Numbered from the stretch's first letter, positions 47,196 to 57,609 are shown. The stretch: 64,000 nt of DNA from Alphaproteobacteria bacterium (GCA_020442475.1 JAGRKA010000004.1:17524-81523), one strand, 5' to 3'. The notes: generated from the sequence alone by a model not told the origin. Numbers and translations: made by a program.

Positions 47196-48215
47196 ATGCC
47201 CGATCCGCGTTTTTTTATGAAATCTTCGGCCCGCTCTCTTGCCGAAATTGCTTTGCTCGCCGGAGCGGAGCCGGGGCCGGGGGCAGACCTTGATTGCAGA
47301 CTCGAAGATGTCGCACCCTTGGACGTAGCTACGGCGAATGATCTAAGTTTTCTGGATAATGTAAAATACAAAGACCAATTTTTGACAACAAAGGCCGGGG
47401 CTTGTTTTGTTTCGGCTTCTGTTGCGGATCTGGCTCCTAAAGGGCTGAATCTACTGATTTCCAAACATCCTTACAAATCTTATGCTTTAGCTGCGCAATA
47501 TTTTTACCCTGAACCTGTTCCTGAATCTGACATTTCTCCACAGGCGCATGTCGCGGCAGATGCACAGATCGGAGAGGGGTGTAGAATTGAAGCCGGCGCG
47601 GTAATTATGAGCGGCGCAAAAATCGGTGCACAAAGCTGGATTGAGGCTGGAGCCGTCATCGGGTGTAATGTCGAGATTGGTACACATTGCCGGATCGGAC
47701 CTACTTCGAGTGTCTCACATGCTTTGATTGGCGATCATACCCGCCTTTATCCCGGCGTACGGATTGGGCAAGATGGCTTTGGCTTTGCAATTGATCCTGC
47801 AGGGCACGTTAAGGTTCCACAATTGGGCCGTGTCATTATCGGGGATCATGTCGAAATCGGTGCAAATAGCTGTATAGACCGTGGGGCGGGGCCGGATACT
47901 GTGATTGGGCACGGGACCTGGATCGATAATCTGGTGCAGATCGGCCATAATGCAAAAATAGGTCAAGGCTGCATCATCGTGGCTCAGGTTGGAATCGCGG
48001 GGAGCACGGTTCTCGAAGACTTCGTCGCAATGGGAGGACAGTCTGCTGTTGCCGGGCATTTGAAAATCGGTGCGGGGGCACGGATCGGTGCGCAATCCGG
48101 GGTCATGAAAGATATTGCACCCGGGCAGGAGTATTTGGGGACGCCCGCCGTGCCGATTAAGCAGTTCATGCGGCAGGTTGCTTTGTTGGGTAAAATGGTT
48201 AAAAAGAACACATAA
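47196..48215 (+). CDS. lpxD: UDP-3-O-(3-hydroxyacyl)glucosamine N-acyltransferase
   Basis: This 339-residue enzyme adds the N-linked acyl chain in the third step of lipid A synthesis. An N-terminal uridine-binding domain is followed by a left-handed beta helix of hexapeptide repeats. The catalytic His lies in QIGHNAKIG, matching the family motif. The C-terminal helix probably binds acyl-ACP. GAGGAG precedes the ATG. It is grouped with fabZ, lpxA, lpxI and lpxB. Confidence 0.97.
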   Translation: MPDPRFFMKSSARSLAEIALLAGAEPGPGADLDCRLEDVAPLDVATANDLSFLDNVKYKDQFLTTKAGACFVSASVADLAPKGLNLLISKHPYKSYALAAQYFYPEPVPESDISPQAHVAADAQIGEGCRIEAGAVIMSGAKIGAQSWIEAGAVIGCNVEIGTHCRIGPTSSVSHALIGDHTRLYPGVRIGQDGFGFAIDPAGHVKVPQLGRVIIGDHVEIGANSCIDRGAGPDTVIGHGTWIDNLVQIGHNAKIGQGCIIVAQVGIAGSTVLEDFVAMGGQSAVAGHLKIGAGARIGAQSGVMKDIAPGQEYLGTPAVPIKQFMRQVALLGKMVKKNT

Positions 48216-48261
48216 TAATAGTATTGGCATAGAGCCTATGATTGGCCGGGACAAATAGCGT

Positions 48262-48723
48262 ATGAGTGAAGACCTAAAAAAGACTATCAATATCAACAGG
48301 ATCATGGAAATGATCCCGCACCGTTATCCGATTCTGCTTGTTGATCGCGTTCTTGAATATGAGGCAGGAGAAAGTGCAGTCGGCCTTAAGAATGTTACAA
48401 TGAACGAGCCACATTTTATGGGACATTTTCCGGGCTTTCCCGTTATGCCCGGTGTTCTTATTGTGGAGGCTATGGCGCAGACGGCGGCGATCGTTGTTGT
48501 GGAAACTCTTGGCGTTCAGGCCGAAGGAAAGGTCGTTTATTTTATGACGATTGACGGCGCACGTTTCAGACGTCCGGTCGTGCCGGGGGATGCTCTTCAC
48601 ATCCATGTTCAGAAAGTGCAGTCCCGCTCAAATGTCTGGAAGTTCAGGGGGCAGGCTCTCGTTGATGGTAAGATTTGTGCCGAGGCCAATTTTAGCGCCA
48701 TGATCACTGATAAATCTGTGTGA
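48262..48723 (+). CDS. fabZ: 3-hydroxyacyl-[acyl-carrier-protein] dehydratase FabZ
   Basis: This 153-residue hot-dog-fold enzyme dehydrates 3-hydroxyacyl-ACP in fatty-acid elongation and competes with LpxA and LpxD for the same substrate. The catalytic pair H55 and E69 is in [19 protein letters not shown]. Its position within the lpx cluster is standard. A 122-base gap without visible structure separates it from lpxA. Confidence 0.98.
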   Translation: MSEDLKKTININRIMEMIPHRYPILLVDRVLEYEAGESAVGLKNVTMNEPHFMGHFPGFPVMPGVLIVEAMAQTAAIVVVETLGVQAEGKVVYFMTIDGARFRRPVVPGDALHIHVQKVQSRSNVWKFRGQALVDGKICAEANFSAMITDKSV

Positions 48724-48845
48724 GCGCCCTGTTCCGCCTGTACAATCGCTGTAACGAAACGCAATAAAGCGTGATTTGAGCAAGCGTTCAGGCTCCTCTA
48801 CAATTCTACAAAAGTTTTGCAGGCCCTTTTTGGAGTAAGTTATTT

Positions 48846-49646
48846 ATGAGCCGGAATATACACCCAACCGCCATTATCGAAGGCGGTGCGCAGGTTGGTG
48901 ATAATGTCTCAATCGGCCCTTACTGTATTGTGGGGTCACAAGTGACCCTTGGCGATAGCGTGACGCTAAAGGCTCATGTCGTTGTCGATGGCCGTACAAC
49001 GATTGGTGAGGGCACAATAATTTACCCTTTTGCTGCGATTGGGACGGCGCCCCAAGACCTCAAATATGCAGGTGAAGAGTCCTCTCTGGTTATTGGAAAG
49101 AACAATGTTATCCGCGAACATGTTACGATGAACCCCGGTACGGAAGCGGGGGATATGGAGACGCGGGTTGGTGATCATGGGCTCTTTATGGTGGCCTCTC
49201 ATGTCGCGCATGATTGTGTTATCGGGGATCATGTGATCATGGCCAATAATGCAACACTGGCCGGGCATGTTCATGTAGGGGATCACGTTGTTATAGGCGG
49301 GTTGGCAGCCGTCCATCAGTTTATACGGATCGGGGATCATGCCATTATCGGTGGCATGTCCGGTGTTGAGAATGACGTTATTCCTTATGGGCGGGTCAAA
49401 GGAGAGCGGGCGCATCTGGCGGGTTTAAACCTGATCGGTCTGGAGCGGCGAGGCTTTTCAAGAGACGAGGTTAAGGCGCTTCAGCGCGCCTTTAACCAGC
49501 TTTTTGGCGATGAGGGCACTTTAGATCAGCGTCTGGAAAGTGTTGCAGATGACTTTGCGCAGGACGGTGCCGTAATGAAAATCGTGACCTTTGCAAAGGA
49601 AAAGACAAGATTTCCGTTATGCCAGCCTCTCAAGAAAAGCAGCTAG
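48846..49646 (+). CDS. lpxA: UDP-N-acetylglucosamine O-acyltransferase
   Basis: This 266-residue enzyme performs the first step of lipid A synthesis, moving a 3-hydroxyacyl chain from ACP to UDP-GlcNAc. It is a hexapeptide-repeat beta helix with the catalytic His at 122 in ASHVAHDCVIG, and a C-terminal helical domain with RAFNQLF. The chain-length ruler residue cannot be assigned with confidence by eye. The gene overlaps lpxI by 28 bases. Confidence 0.97.
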   Translation: MSRNIHPTAIIEGGAQVGDNVSIGPYCIVGSQVTLGDSVTLKAHVVVDGRTTIGEGTIIYPFAAIGTAPQDLKYAGEESSLVIGKNNVIREHVTMNPGTEAGDMETRVGDHGLFMVASHVAHDCVIGDHVIMANNATLAGHVHVGDHVVIGGLAAVHQFIRIGDHAIIGGMSGVENDVIPYGRVKGERAHLAGLNLIGLERRGFSRDEVKALQRAFNQLFGDEGTLDQRLESVADDFAQDGAVMKIVTFAKEKTRFPLCQPLKKSS

Positions 49647-50488
49647 AGCCGCCTGTTAAAAGGCTGGGGATCATCGCAGGAGGCGGGTATTTGCCTTTGC
49701 GCCTTGTCAGGGCCTGCGGTGAGCAGGGGATAGAGGCCTTTATTGTCGCATTTGAGGGGCAGACAGATCCATGCTTGGTTCATGAGCATCAGCACATATG
49801 GACGCGTCTGGGGGCGGCTGGAACCGTCTTAAGCACCCTCAGAGCTCATGAAATCACCGACATAGTGCTGATCGGTTCTATCAGGAGGCCCAGCCTTGCC
49901 GAACTGCGTCCTGATCTTAAAACGGTGGAGTTCTTTACACGTATAGGCCTTAAGGCACTGGGAGACAGTGATCTCCTCTCAACATTACGGGCATTGCTTG
50001 AGAATGAGGGCTTTCGTGTCCACGGCATCCATGAATTTGCTACGAATCTCCTTGCTGCCGAAGGCGTTCTTGGAAAAATCCGACCGGGCAAGGCTGATTG
50101 GATCGATATCAGGCGCGGGATAGAGATTACACAGAATCTCGGAGGTCTCGATATCGGGCAGGCCGCTATCGTTCAGGAAGGCATTGTTCTGGGGGTTGAG
50201 GCCGCTGAGGGAACTGATGAATTGATCCGCCGGTGCAAGCATTTAAAACGCAAGGGCCGGGGGGGCGTGCTGGTCAAGATGTGCAAACCTCAGCAGGACC
50301 GTGATCTGGACTTGCCGACAATCGGACCGGAAACGCTACGCAATGCCGTAGATACAGGGCTGTCCGGAATCGCTGTTCATGCCGGACATAGTCTGCTTTT
50401 GGACCCGGAAGAGGTTGCCAAAATTGCAGATAAGCATAAGCTATTCGTTATCGCTTTAAGTCCGGATAATATGGAGAATTATGCATGA
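49619..50488 (+). CDS. lpxI: UDP-2,3-diacylglucosamine pyrophosphatase LpxI
   Basis: This 289-residue protein of the DUF1009/LpxI family hydrolyses UDP-2,3-diacylglucosamine to lipid X. It is the alphaproteobacterial replacement for LpxH. Characteristic segments are LGIIAGGGYLPLRLVRACGE near the N-terminus and the C-terminal GLSGIAVHAGHSLLLDPEEV. The ATG at 49619 lies within the lpxA 3' end, and its stop overlaps lpxB by 4 bases, so lpxA-I-B are coupled. Confidence 0.95.
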   Translation: MPASQEKQLEPPVKRLGIIAGGGYLPLRLVRACGEQGIEAFIVAFEGQTDPCLVHEHQHIWTRLGAAGTVLSTLRAHEITDIVLIGSIRRPSLAELRPDLKTVEFFTRIGLKALGDSDLLSTLRALLENEGFRVHGIHEFATNLLAAEGVLGKIRPGKADWIDIRRGIEITQNLGGLDIGQAAIVQEGIVLGVEAAEGTDELIRRCKHLKRKGRGGVLVKMCKPQQDRDLDLPTIGPETLRNAVDTGLSGIAVHAGHSLLLDPEEVAKIADKHKLFVIALSPDNMENYA

Positions 50489-51717
50489 GCAAAAAAATCT
50501 TTCTAATTGCGGGGGAGGCCTCAGGTGATTCTCTGGGAGCATCTTTGATCCACGCTTTAAGAACTAAAATGCCGGAAAACAGTATCGGGTTTAAGGGGGT
50601 CGGTGGGCCTGCAATGGAAAAAGAGGGGCTGAACAGCCTCTTGTCTATGAAAGAAATGACGGTTATGGGCCTATGGGAAGCCGTGTCCCATCTACCAAGG
50701 CTTTTTAAGCTTCGTACAGCAATTGTTAATGAAATTGAGCGTTATGATCCTGACGTGGTGATCACCATCGATTTTCCTGATTTTAACTTTCAGGTGGCTT
50801 CTCTGCTGAAGAAGCGCGGCATCAGCCGTGCAAAACTTGTCCATTACGTCGCGCCAACTGTATGGGCTTGGCGCCCGGGGCGTGCCAAGCGTATTTCAGC
50901 TTTTCTTGATGGCCTGCTTTGCTTGTTCCCATTCGAGCCTGACTATTTCAAACCCCATGGGTTAGATGCCGTTTTTGCTGGCCACCCCCTTATTGAGCAT
51001 AAAGTGCAGAAAGAGGATGCGCTTACATTAAAGGAGGCTCTTGGTATTCCTTTGGATACGCCGACGATCGGACTTTTCTTCGGTAGCCGCGAAGAGGAAA
51101 TTAAAAAGATGGGAGACGTACTCCGCGATACGGTTGTCATTCTGCTCGAACAGTATCCGGATATTCAAATCATTGTCCCAACATTACCTCATCTTGAGTT
51201 TGAGGTTCTTCAGAGGCTTGAGGGGCTTGAGGGAGATGTTTACGTTATTAAAGACCAAGAGCGGAAATGGGAAGCCTTTATGGCTTGTGATGTGGCTCTG
51301 GCCGTTTCCGGGACTGTCGGGTTAGAGCTGGCATATGTCGGTATTCCTCACGTGATTGCCTATAAAATGCATCCATTATCGTGGCTGCTTGTGCGCCTGC
51401 TGGTTAAAGTTAAGCACGCACATCTTGCCAATATCCTGCTAGGGAGGACTGTTGTACCGGAATTTCTTCAGAAAAACTGCCATCCGGTGAAAATCGCGCA
51501 GCCTTTGCTCAAAATGCTTAAAGACGGGCAAGCGCGTCAAAAGCAGATTGACGCCCTCTCCGGCATTAAAGGCCTGCTTACGGCAGAAAGTGGAAAGCTG
51601 CCTTCAGAGAGTGCAGCCGATTTCATCCTGAAAATCATGGCAGACGAGGTCGTGGATTCTCCTGATGTTGCCCAAGGCAATGTTCCGGAGAGCGCAGAGG
51701 TGGCCTCCGGACATTAG
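50485..51717 (+). CDS. lpxB: Lipid-A-disaccharide synthase
   Basis: This 410-residue GT-B glycosyltransferase joins lipid X and UDP-diacylglucosamine to make the disaccharide core. Family segments are FLIAGEASGDSLGASLI, FKGVGGPAM, HYVAPTVWAWRPGRAKRI and ALAVSGTVGLELA. It is the last gene of the rightward run and converges with gltA, with only 21 bases between stops; no terminator is evident there. Confidence 0.97.
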   Translation: MSKKIFLIAGEASGDSLGASLIHALRTKMPENSIGFKGVGGPAMEKEGLNSLLSMKEMTVMGLWEAVSHLPRLFKLRTAIVNEIERYDPDVVITIDFPDFNFQVASLLKKRGISRAKLVHYVAPTVWAWRPGRAKRISAFLDGLLCLFPFEPDYFKPHGLDAVFAGHPLIEHKVQKEDALTLKEALGIPLDTPTIGLFFGSREEEIKKMGDVLRDTVVILLEQYPDIQIIVPTLPHLEFEVLQRLEGLEGDVYVIKDQERKWEAFMACDVALAVSGTVGLELAYVGIPHVIAYKMHPLSWLLVRLLVKVKHAHLANILLGRTVVPEFLQKNCHPVKIAQPLLKMLKDGQARQKQIDALSGIKGLLTAESGKLPSESAADFILKIMADEVVDSPDVAQGNVPESAEVASGH

Positions 51718-51738
51718 GCTGCTGTTAACGCGCTTCCC

Positions 51739-53055
51739 CTATTTGCGGTCTTTCATCGGGATGTAAGGGCGCTTTTGAGGGCCGATATAGAGCTGGCGCG
51801 GGCGTCCGATCTTTAAGGCGGGTTCCTCAATCATTTCTTTCCATTGTGAAATCCAGCCTACTGTACGGGCAACAGCGAACAGGACCGTGAACATTGAGGT
51901 TGGGAAACCCATCGCACGCAGGATAATCCCCGAATAGAAATCAACATTCGGGAAGAGCTTGCGCTCAATGAAGTATTCGTCCTCAAGCGCAATTTTTTCC
52001 AATTCCATGGCCATTTCAAGCATGGGGTCATTAACACCCAGATCGGCTAAAACTTCGTGAGCTGAGCTTTTTAGAACCTCAGCCCGCGGGTCACGGTTTT
52101 TGTAAACACGGTGTCCAAAACCCATCAGGCGGAACGGATCATCCTTGTCTTTGGCGCGTGCGATAAATTCAGGGATACGGTCTTTTGTACCGATTTCCGA
52201 AAGCATCTCAAGAACCGCCTGATTTGCACCGCCATGGCTCGGTCCCCAGAGCGAAGCGATCCCGGACGCGATACAAGCAAAGGGGTTAGCTTGTGACGAG
52301 CCGGCAAGGCGCACCGTCGATGTTGAAGCATTTTGCTCATGGTCTGCATGCAGGATAAAGATTTTATCCATAGCGTTCGCCAGAACCGGATTCACCTTGT
52401 AGGGTTCGGGCGGCAAGGCAAAACACATATAGAGAAAGTTTTCAGAAAAAGATAAATCGTTTCGCGGGTACATGAAAGGCTGGCCCATCGTGTACTTATA
52501 GGTCATAGCCGCCAGCGTCGGGATCTTGGCGATCAGGCGATGCGCGGAAACCTCGCGCTGTTGCGGGTCCCAGATATCCAGTGAGTCGTGGTAGAAGGCG
52601 GAGAGCGCACCGACGATACCGCACATGACAGCCATAGGATGTGCATCACGGCGGAATCCGCGGTAGAAATAGTTGATCTGTTCGTGAACCATCGTGTGGT
52701 AAGTGATATTACGCTCGAAAGCCTTAAAATCCGATTCGCTTGGCAAATCTCCGTACAGAAGAAGGTAGGCAACCTCTAGAAAGGAGCTTTGCTCCGTGAG
52801 TTCCTCAATCGTATAACCGCGATGCATCAAAAGACCTTCTTCGCCGTCAATATAGGTCAGACGGGACTTACAGCTCCCGGTTGCTGTAAAGCTGGGGTCG
52901 AAGGTGAAATGCCCTGTTTGTGCATAGAGTGAACGTATGTCGATAACGCTAGGGCCGCATGTACCGTCTTTAACAGGCAAGCGGACACTTTCTCCTGTCT
53001 GATCATTTGTCAGCGTAAAGGTTTTTTCATCTACGTGTTCTTGCTCTTTTGCCAT
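51739..53055 (-). CDS. gltA: Citrate synthase
   Basis: This 438-residue hexameric-type citrate synthase condenses oxaloacetate and acetyl-CoA at the entry to the TCA cycle. The catalytic residues are in the segments [12 protein letters not shown] and [16 protein letters not shown], plus the later Asp in [13 protein letters not shown]. The frame is open to 53121, but ATG 53055 gives the usual [14 protein letters not shown] beginning. It is transcribed leftwards after gltX with a gap of about 105 bases, so it may have its own promoter. Confidence 0.97.
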   Translation of the reverse strand: MAKEQEHVDEKTFTLTNDQTGESVRLPVKDGTCGPSVIDIRSLYAQTGHFTFDPSFTATGSCKSRLTYIDGEEGLLMHRGYTIEELTEQSSFLEVAYLLLYGDLPSESDFKAFERNITYHTMVHEQINYFYRGFRRDAHPMAVMCGIVGALSAFYHDSLDIWDPQQREVSAHRLIAKIPTLAAMTYKYTMGQPFMYPRNDLSFSENFLYMCFALPPEPYKVNPVLANAMDKIFILHADHEQNASTSTVRLAGSSQANPFACIASGIASLWGPSHGGANQAVLEMLSEIGTKDRIPEFIARAKDKDDPFRLMGFGHRVYKNRDPRAEVLKSSAHEVLADLGVNDPMLEMAMELEKIALEDEYFIERKLFPNVDFYSGIILRAMGFPTSMFTVLFAVARTVGWISQWKEMIEEPALKIGRPRQLYIGPQKRPYIPMKDRK

Positions 53056-53160
53056 GAGAGATCCCCGATCCGTTTTTAGAAAAAAGATGTACCGCCGATT
53101 CGGCGATTTTATGCAGTGCACAAAACTATAGCGGGTCTTCCCGGCGATATCAACGGGTCG

Positions 53161-54588
53161 TTAAGCGGCTTCGCTTTTTTCCAGCCATTTTACAGCAGCA
53201 AGAATGCGTGTGCATGTTTCTTCCCGGCCAAGGACCGCGCAGGCGTTAAAAATCGGTGGCGAGACAGTTGTTCCCGTGACAGCGGCGCGCAAAGGCATGA
53301 CGGCTTTTCCAAGCTTTCCTTCGCTGAGTTCTTCAGCCGTTTCCCTGCATATGCGCTCAACATTCTCTGCCGTAAAGCTTTCGAGTGATTCAAGAGAGGT
53401 GCATAACGTTTCAAGAACCTCTTTTGCACCGTCGCAAAGAATTTTTTGTGCTTTTTCTGTATAGTCGAAAGGAACGGTGCGAGCATAAAAAGCAGATTCT
53501 TCAACGAGCTGCAAAATGGTTTTGCTGCGATCCTTTAAATGGTTCATATCTTCCAGAATGCGCCTTGATGCCTCTTCATTCAGGGTAAGGCCAGGCGTAT
53601 GCTCAAAGAACGGGCGGGCAAGTTTAAGCAGACGTTCATTGTCGGCGATCTTGATATAATGCGCGTTCAGGTTTTCAAGTTTTGCAAAGTCAAAACGGGA
53701 GGCGGCCTTGCCGATACCCTTGAGATCGAACCATTCGACAGCTTTGTCCGTAGGAATGATCTCCTCGTCGCCGTGCCCCCAGCCAAGGCGAAGGAGGTAA
53801 TTCCGCATGGCCTCGGGCAGGAAGCCCATCTCCCTGTATTCTTCAACGCTCGTCGCGCCGTGGCGCTTGGAGAATTTTGAGCCATCCGGGCCGTGAATCA
53901 GTGGACAGTGAGCGAATTCAGGCACGTCCCATTCCATCGCGTTAAAGATAATTTTTTGCCGGAAGGCATTATTCAAATGGTCGTCTCCACGAATAATGTG
54001 GGTAACACCCATATCGTAATCATCCACGACGACGGAAAGCATATAGGTTGGTGTGCCGTCTGAGCGCAGGATAATAAAATCGTCAAGCTGGTCGTTATTG
54101 ACACTGACGCTGCCCTGAACATGATCCTCTATCGTGCTGGTTCCCTCCAAAGGAGCCTTGATTCGTATGACGGGCCGAATTCCCGCCGGGGCATCTTTCG
54201 GATCACGGTCTCGCCAGCGGCGGTCATAAAAAGTTTTCTGCCCTTCGGCGCGCGCCTTTTCACGCATCTCCTCAAGGTCCTCAGGCGTACAGTAGCAATA
54301 ATAGGCTTCACCTTTTTTAAGAAGTTCCTGTGCAATTTCGGCATGGCGGTCTAATCGTGAAAATTGCGATGTAATTTCACCGTCCCAATCCAGTTCCAGC
54401 CATTCAAGCCCGCGTATAATCGCTTCGACGGCCTCTTCTGAGTGCCTTTTACGGTCCGTATCCTCAATCCGGACAACAAATTTTCCGCCATGGTGGCGGG
54501 CAAAAAGCCAGTTGAAAAGGGCCGTGCGGGCATTACCGATATGCATAAAGCCCGTGGGGGAGGGGGGGAATCGTGTGACGACGCTCAT
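53161..54588 (-). CDS. gltX: Glutamyl-tRNA synthetase
   Basis: This 475-residue class I synthetase charges tRNA-Glu and possibly tRNA-Gln in a non-discriminating manner. The HIGH-type motif PTGFMHIGNARTALF is at about 11-25 and the KMSKS-type motif is KFSKRHGAT. VRIEDTDRKR, a further substrate-binding segment, is present. The C-terminal anticodon-binding region is complete. It is divergent from comEC. Confidence 0.97.
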   Translation of the reverse strand: MSVVTRFPPSPTGFMHIGNARTALFNWLFARHHGGKFVVRIEDTDRKRHSEEAVEAIIRGLEWLELDWDGEITSQFSRLDRHAEIAQELLKKGEAYYCYCTPEDLEEMREKARAEGQKTFYDRRWRDRDPKDAPAGIRPVIRIKAPLEGTSTIEDHVQGSVSVNNDQLDDFIILRSDGTPTYMLSVVVDDYDMGVTHIIRGDDHLNNAFRQKIIFNAMEWDVPEFAHCPLIHGPDGSKFSKRHGATSVEEYREMGFLPEAMRNYLLRLGWGHGDEEIIPTDKAVEWFDLKGIGKAASRFDFAKLENLNAHYIKIADNERLLKLARPFFEHTPGLTLNEEASRRILEDMNHLKDRSKTILQLVEESAFYARTVPFDYTEKAQKILCDGAKEVLETLCTSLESLESFTAENVERICRETAEELSEGKLGKAVMPLRAAVTGTTVSPPIFNACAVLGREETCTRILAAVKWLEKSEAA

Positions 54589-54664
54589 TGCCTTGCTTCA
54601 ATCCTCTATGATAAGCAGAAAGGAAAGAAGCCTAATTCGAAGCCTGTGGATACGCAAGACTTTC

Positions 54665-56806
54665 ATGGAAAGCGTTGTTGTCATTAAGCCTGTCTCTCTT
54701 TTGGGAGCATTATCTGATTTTTGGCACGCCTCACAAGCATTTCTATACAAGGAATGTGAGGCGCAGAAGGGGATGCTTTTCCTGTGGGCGCCTTTCTTCA
54801 TTGCTTTGGGAATAGGTGCGTATTTTGCACTTCCTGCCGAACCGCCGCCTTTTTCAGGGGCGGTTTTTTTACTTATTTGCGTTTCAGGACTCCTTTTGAT
54901 AGGTCCACTGAGACGCAAAACCCGCTTGGCTCTCATGCTGGTTCTTTTCCCTTGTTTAGGGTTTACTGGCGCGCAGTGGCGGACATTCACCGTACAGACC
55001 CCTGTGCTCGCGCATAAAATCGGCCCTGTGGAGATAGAGGGGCGGATCGAGGCGATAGAGGATCTGGGGCACGGCGCAGGAGCGCGTTTGGTGCTCAGGG
55101 ATATCAGGATCGAAGGGTTTGAGGCTTCCGACACGCCTGTAAAGGTGCGTTTGAAGGTCAGAGGCGGCGCATCCCTTCGTATTGGGCAGCGTGTTGAGGC
55201 GCTTGTAGCCTTGAATCCCCCTTCCGGGCCGGTGATGCCGGGTGGGTTTGATTTTCGGCGCTATATGTATTTCAAACAAATCGGCGGCATAGGCTTTTCT
55301 TACCGGGAACCGGTTGTGGTAGAAGGGGCCCCTTCTACCATAGGAGTGTATGATTATGTAGAGCATATCCGCCGCAATGTTGCAGCCGCTATTGAAGAGT
55401 CCCTTAAGGAGCCACAGGCTGGAATAGCCATGGCTTTAATCGTTGGGAGGCGGGGGGCTGTCTCTGATGAGGATATGGAGGCTGTCCGGGCTGCGGGGCT
55501 TGCGCATATGCTGGCAATTTCAGGGCTGCATATAGGACTTTTTTCAGGGGTTGTCTTTTTTGTGATTCGTTTCTTGATGGCACTCGTTCCTTCATGGGGG
55601 CTTCAGCGTCCGATCAAGAAATATGCCGCCGGGTGTGCGATTGCCGCTGCCTTTGCCTATATGCTGCTGGCAGGAGCAAACATCCCGGCGCAGCGGGCCA
55701 TGATGATGACCGGCATAGTTTTTCTTGCCGTGATTCTGGATCGTTCGCCCTTATCGTTGAGGCTGGTCGCTTTTGCGGCTTCTGTCGTTTTACTCTTATT
55801 CCCAGAGAGCCTTCTTTCTGCCAGTTTTCAGATGTCTTTTGCGGCTGTAAGTGCCTTAATCCTGTTTTATAACGCAACGGCAGAATTTTGGGGCCGTATG
55901 CACAGAAAGGCCGGTTTTACACGAAAGGCCGCACTTTATTTCTTAGGCGTTTGCACGACGACGATGATTGCAAGCATCGCAACCGCGCCGTTCGCGCTTT
56001 TTCATTTCCAGCAATTTGCGCTTTATAGTCTTTTGGCCAATTTCATTGCCGTCCCGATTTTGGCCTTTGCCGTGATGCCTGCTGCCGTTCTGGCCTTATT
56101 TGCAATGCTGTTCGGGCTGGAGTCCTTCCCCTTGCATCTGATGGGGCTGGGCATTGAAGCAATACTCGATACGGCCCATAATGTAGCGGCCTTGCCTCAT
56201 GGGGTACTCAGGGTCGGCGCATGGCCCTTGCCTGCGTTAGGGCTTCTAACAAGCGGTGCATTTGTTTTTGGAGTATGGAACGGCTGGTTCAGAGGAGTTG
56301 GGTTGATCCCTATTATTGGTGTATGCATCCTTATTTATTATCATAAACAACCGGATATCCTTATCTCTTCGGATTTTTCTTTAGTTGCATATAAGGATCA
56401 AGATGGTTCATTGTATATCTCAAATAGGCGCAAAAATGCTTTTGTCCGGGAAAACTGGGAGCAGGCTTATGGGCTTGAGGCTGGAGAGGCAATAAGCTGG
56501 CCCAGAGAAGGGCGCGAAGGTGATATTATCTGTGGAGAGGACGGGTGCAGGCTAACCTTGAAGGGATATCATATTTCCTACATTTATACAGAAAGCAGTT
56601 TCGCAGAGGAGTGTATGTCGGCTGATCTTATCCTTTCACCCGGGCCTTTGAGGCAAGTCTGCCCTTCCGGCGCGTTTGTGATTGATAGGTTTGACGTACG
56701 GAAAAACGGTTCTTACGCTATCTTTCTAGAGGCGGGCGGGATGCATATGGAAAACACTGCATCTTTATTGGGGCGGCGTCCGTGGGTAGAGCAACTCGAT
56801 CCCTAA
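54665..56806 (+). CDS. ComEC/Rec2-family DNA-uptake channel-like membrane protein
   Basis: This inner-membrane protein of about 713 residues has an N-terminal DUF4131 region, an OB-like segment (GPVEIEGRIEAIEDL), the multi-helix Competence domain (GLAHMLAISGLHIGLFSGVV is the signature), and a C-terminal soluble part lacking an obvious metallo-beta-lactamase domain. ComEC carries single-stranded DNA across the inner membrane in competent bacteria; no other competence gene is in the window. The start is uncertain: the frame opens at 54512 inside gltX on the other strand, and ATGs at 54608 and 54665 are both possible without strong ribosome-binding sites. Confidence 0.88.
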   Translation: MESVVVIKPVSLLGALSDFWHASQAFLYKECEAQKGMLFLWAPFFIALGIGAYFALPAEPPPFSGAVFLLICVSGLLLIGPLRRKTRLALMLVLFPCLGFTGAQWRTFTVQTPVLAHKIGPVEIEGRIEAIEDLGHGAGARLVLRDIRIEGFEASDTPVKVRLKVRGGASLRIGQRVEALVALNPPSGPVMPGGFDFRRYMYFKQIGGIGFSYREPVVVEGAPSTIGVYDYVEHIRRNVAAAIEESLKEPQAGIAMALIVGRRGAVSDEDMEAVRAAGLAHMLAISGLHIGLFSGVVFFVIRFLMALVPSWGLQRPIKKYAAGCAIAAAFAYMLLAGANIPAQRAMMMTGIVFLAVILDRSPLSLRLVAFAASVVLLLFPESLLSASFQMSFAAVSALILFYNATAEFWGRMHRKAGFTRKAALYFLGVCTTTMIASIATAPFALFHFQQFALYSLLANFIAVPILAFAVMPAAVLALFAMLFGLESFPLHLMGLGIEAILDTAHNVAALPHGVLRVGAWPLPALGLLTSGAFVFGVWNGWFRGVGLIPIIGVCILIYYHKQPDILISSDFSLVAYKDQDGSLYISNRRKNAFVRENWEQAYGLEAGEAISWPREGREGDIICGEDGCRLTLKGYHISYIYTESSFAEECMSADLILSPGPLRQVCPSGAFVIDRFDVRKNGSYAIFLEAGGMHMENTASLLGRRPWVEQLDP

Positions 56807-57483
56807 TGGTAACTGCGAATCAATCCGGTGAGCCGGCCTTGAATTTTGACGCGCTCCGGCTCAAAAATTCGAGGCTCGTAATCATCGTTTTCCGGTTCGA
56901 GCACAATTTTTCCGCCGGCACGCCGCAGCCGTTTCAGGGTGACTTCTTCGCCGTCAACGAGCGCCACGATAATGGTTCCGTTTTCCGCCGTATCGCAGCG
57001 CTGAATAACAACCGTGTCGTGATCATGTATCCCGGCCTTGATCATTGAATCACCGTCTACTGTCAGGGCGTAATATTCACCGCGGCCAAGCAGCGAAGGA
57101 GGGACTGCGATAGCCTGCCCTTCATCGCGTATGGCCTCGATCGGCGTTCCGGCGGCGATGCGTCCCAGAAGCGGTATATCATTCGCACCCGTATATGTAG
57201 GGCTCGACACGGGGGTGCTATGGTTCTGGTGCAAATCAAATTGCGGTTGCATATCCTGTGTTTTAAAACCTTCCGGGAGTTTCTTGATTTCTAGTGCTCT
57301 TGCACGATGTGGTAGGCGTTCGAGATAACCGCGCTCCTCCAGACCGCTAATTAGACGATGAATGCCTGATTTAGATTTCAGCCCAAGAGCTTGCTTCATC
57401 TCTTCAAAGGAAGGTGGCACATCTCCATCTTTCATACGCTCATGAATAAAAAACAATAAATCACGCTGTTTTTGCGTTAGCAT
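56803..57483 (-). CDS. lexA: LexA repressor
   Basis: This 226-residue SOS repressor has an N-terminal winged helix-turn-helix (residues about 1-65, VPPSFEEMKQALGLKSKSGI) and a C-terminal S24 peptidase domain. The self-cleavage site is A111-G112 (GRIAAGTP), the nucleophile is S146 (DGDSM) and the general base is K184 (VTLKRL). All are intact. Its 3' end overlaps comEC by 4 bases in convergent orientation. A matching operator lies 112-126 bases upstream of the start, so it is likely autoregulated. Confidence 0.97.
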   Translation of the reverse strand: MLTQKQRDLLFFIHERMKDGDVPPSFEEMKQALGLKSKSGIHRLISGLEERGYLERLPHRARALEIKKLPEGFKTQDMQPQFDLHQNHSTPVSSPTYTGANDIPLLGRIAAGTPIEAIRDEGQAIAVPPSLLGRGEYYALTVDGDSMIKAGIHDHDTVVIQRCDTAENGTIIVALVDGEEVTLKRLRRAGGKIVLEPENDDYEPRIFEPERVKIQGRLTGLIRSYH

Positions 57484-57594
57484 CGTCAGGAATCCTCTTC
57501 TTATCTCTTATTCCCAAAATAGAAACGCTATGCCGTTTCGTGCTGCCAAAGACACACATATGGCCGACTGAAAACGATTCGGTATACACTTTTT

Positions 57595-57609
57595 GTTCTA
57601 TATTAGTTC
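57595..57609. promoter_or_regulatory. LexA operator (SOS box), GTTC-N7-GTTC
   Basis: GTTC at 57595-57598 and GTTC at 57606-57609 are separated by exactly seven bases (TATATTA). This direct repeat is the alphaproteobacterial LexA consensus. It lies between the lexA start (57483) and the end of trpC (57625), the right place for lexA autoregulation. Confidence 0.8.
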
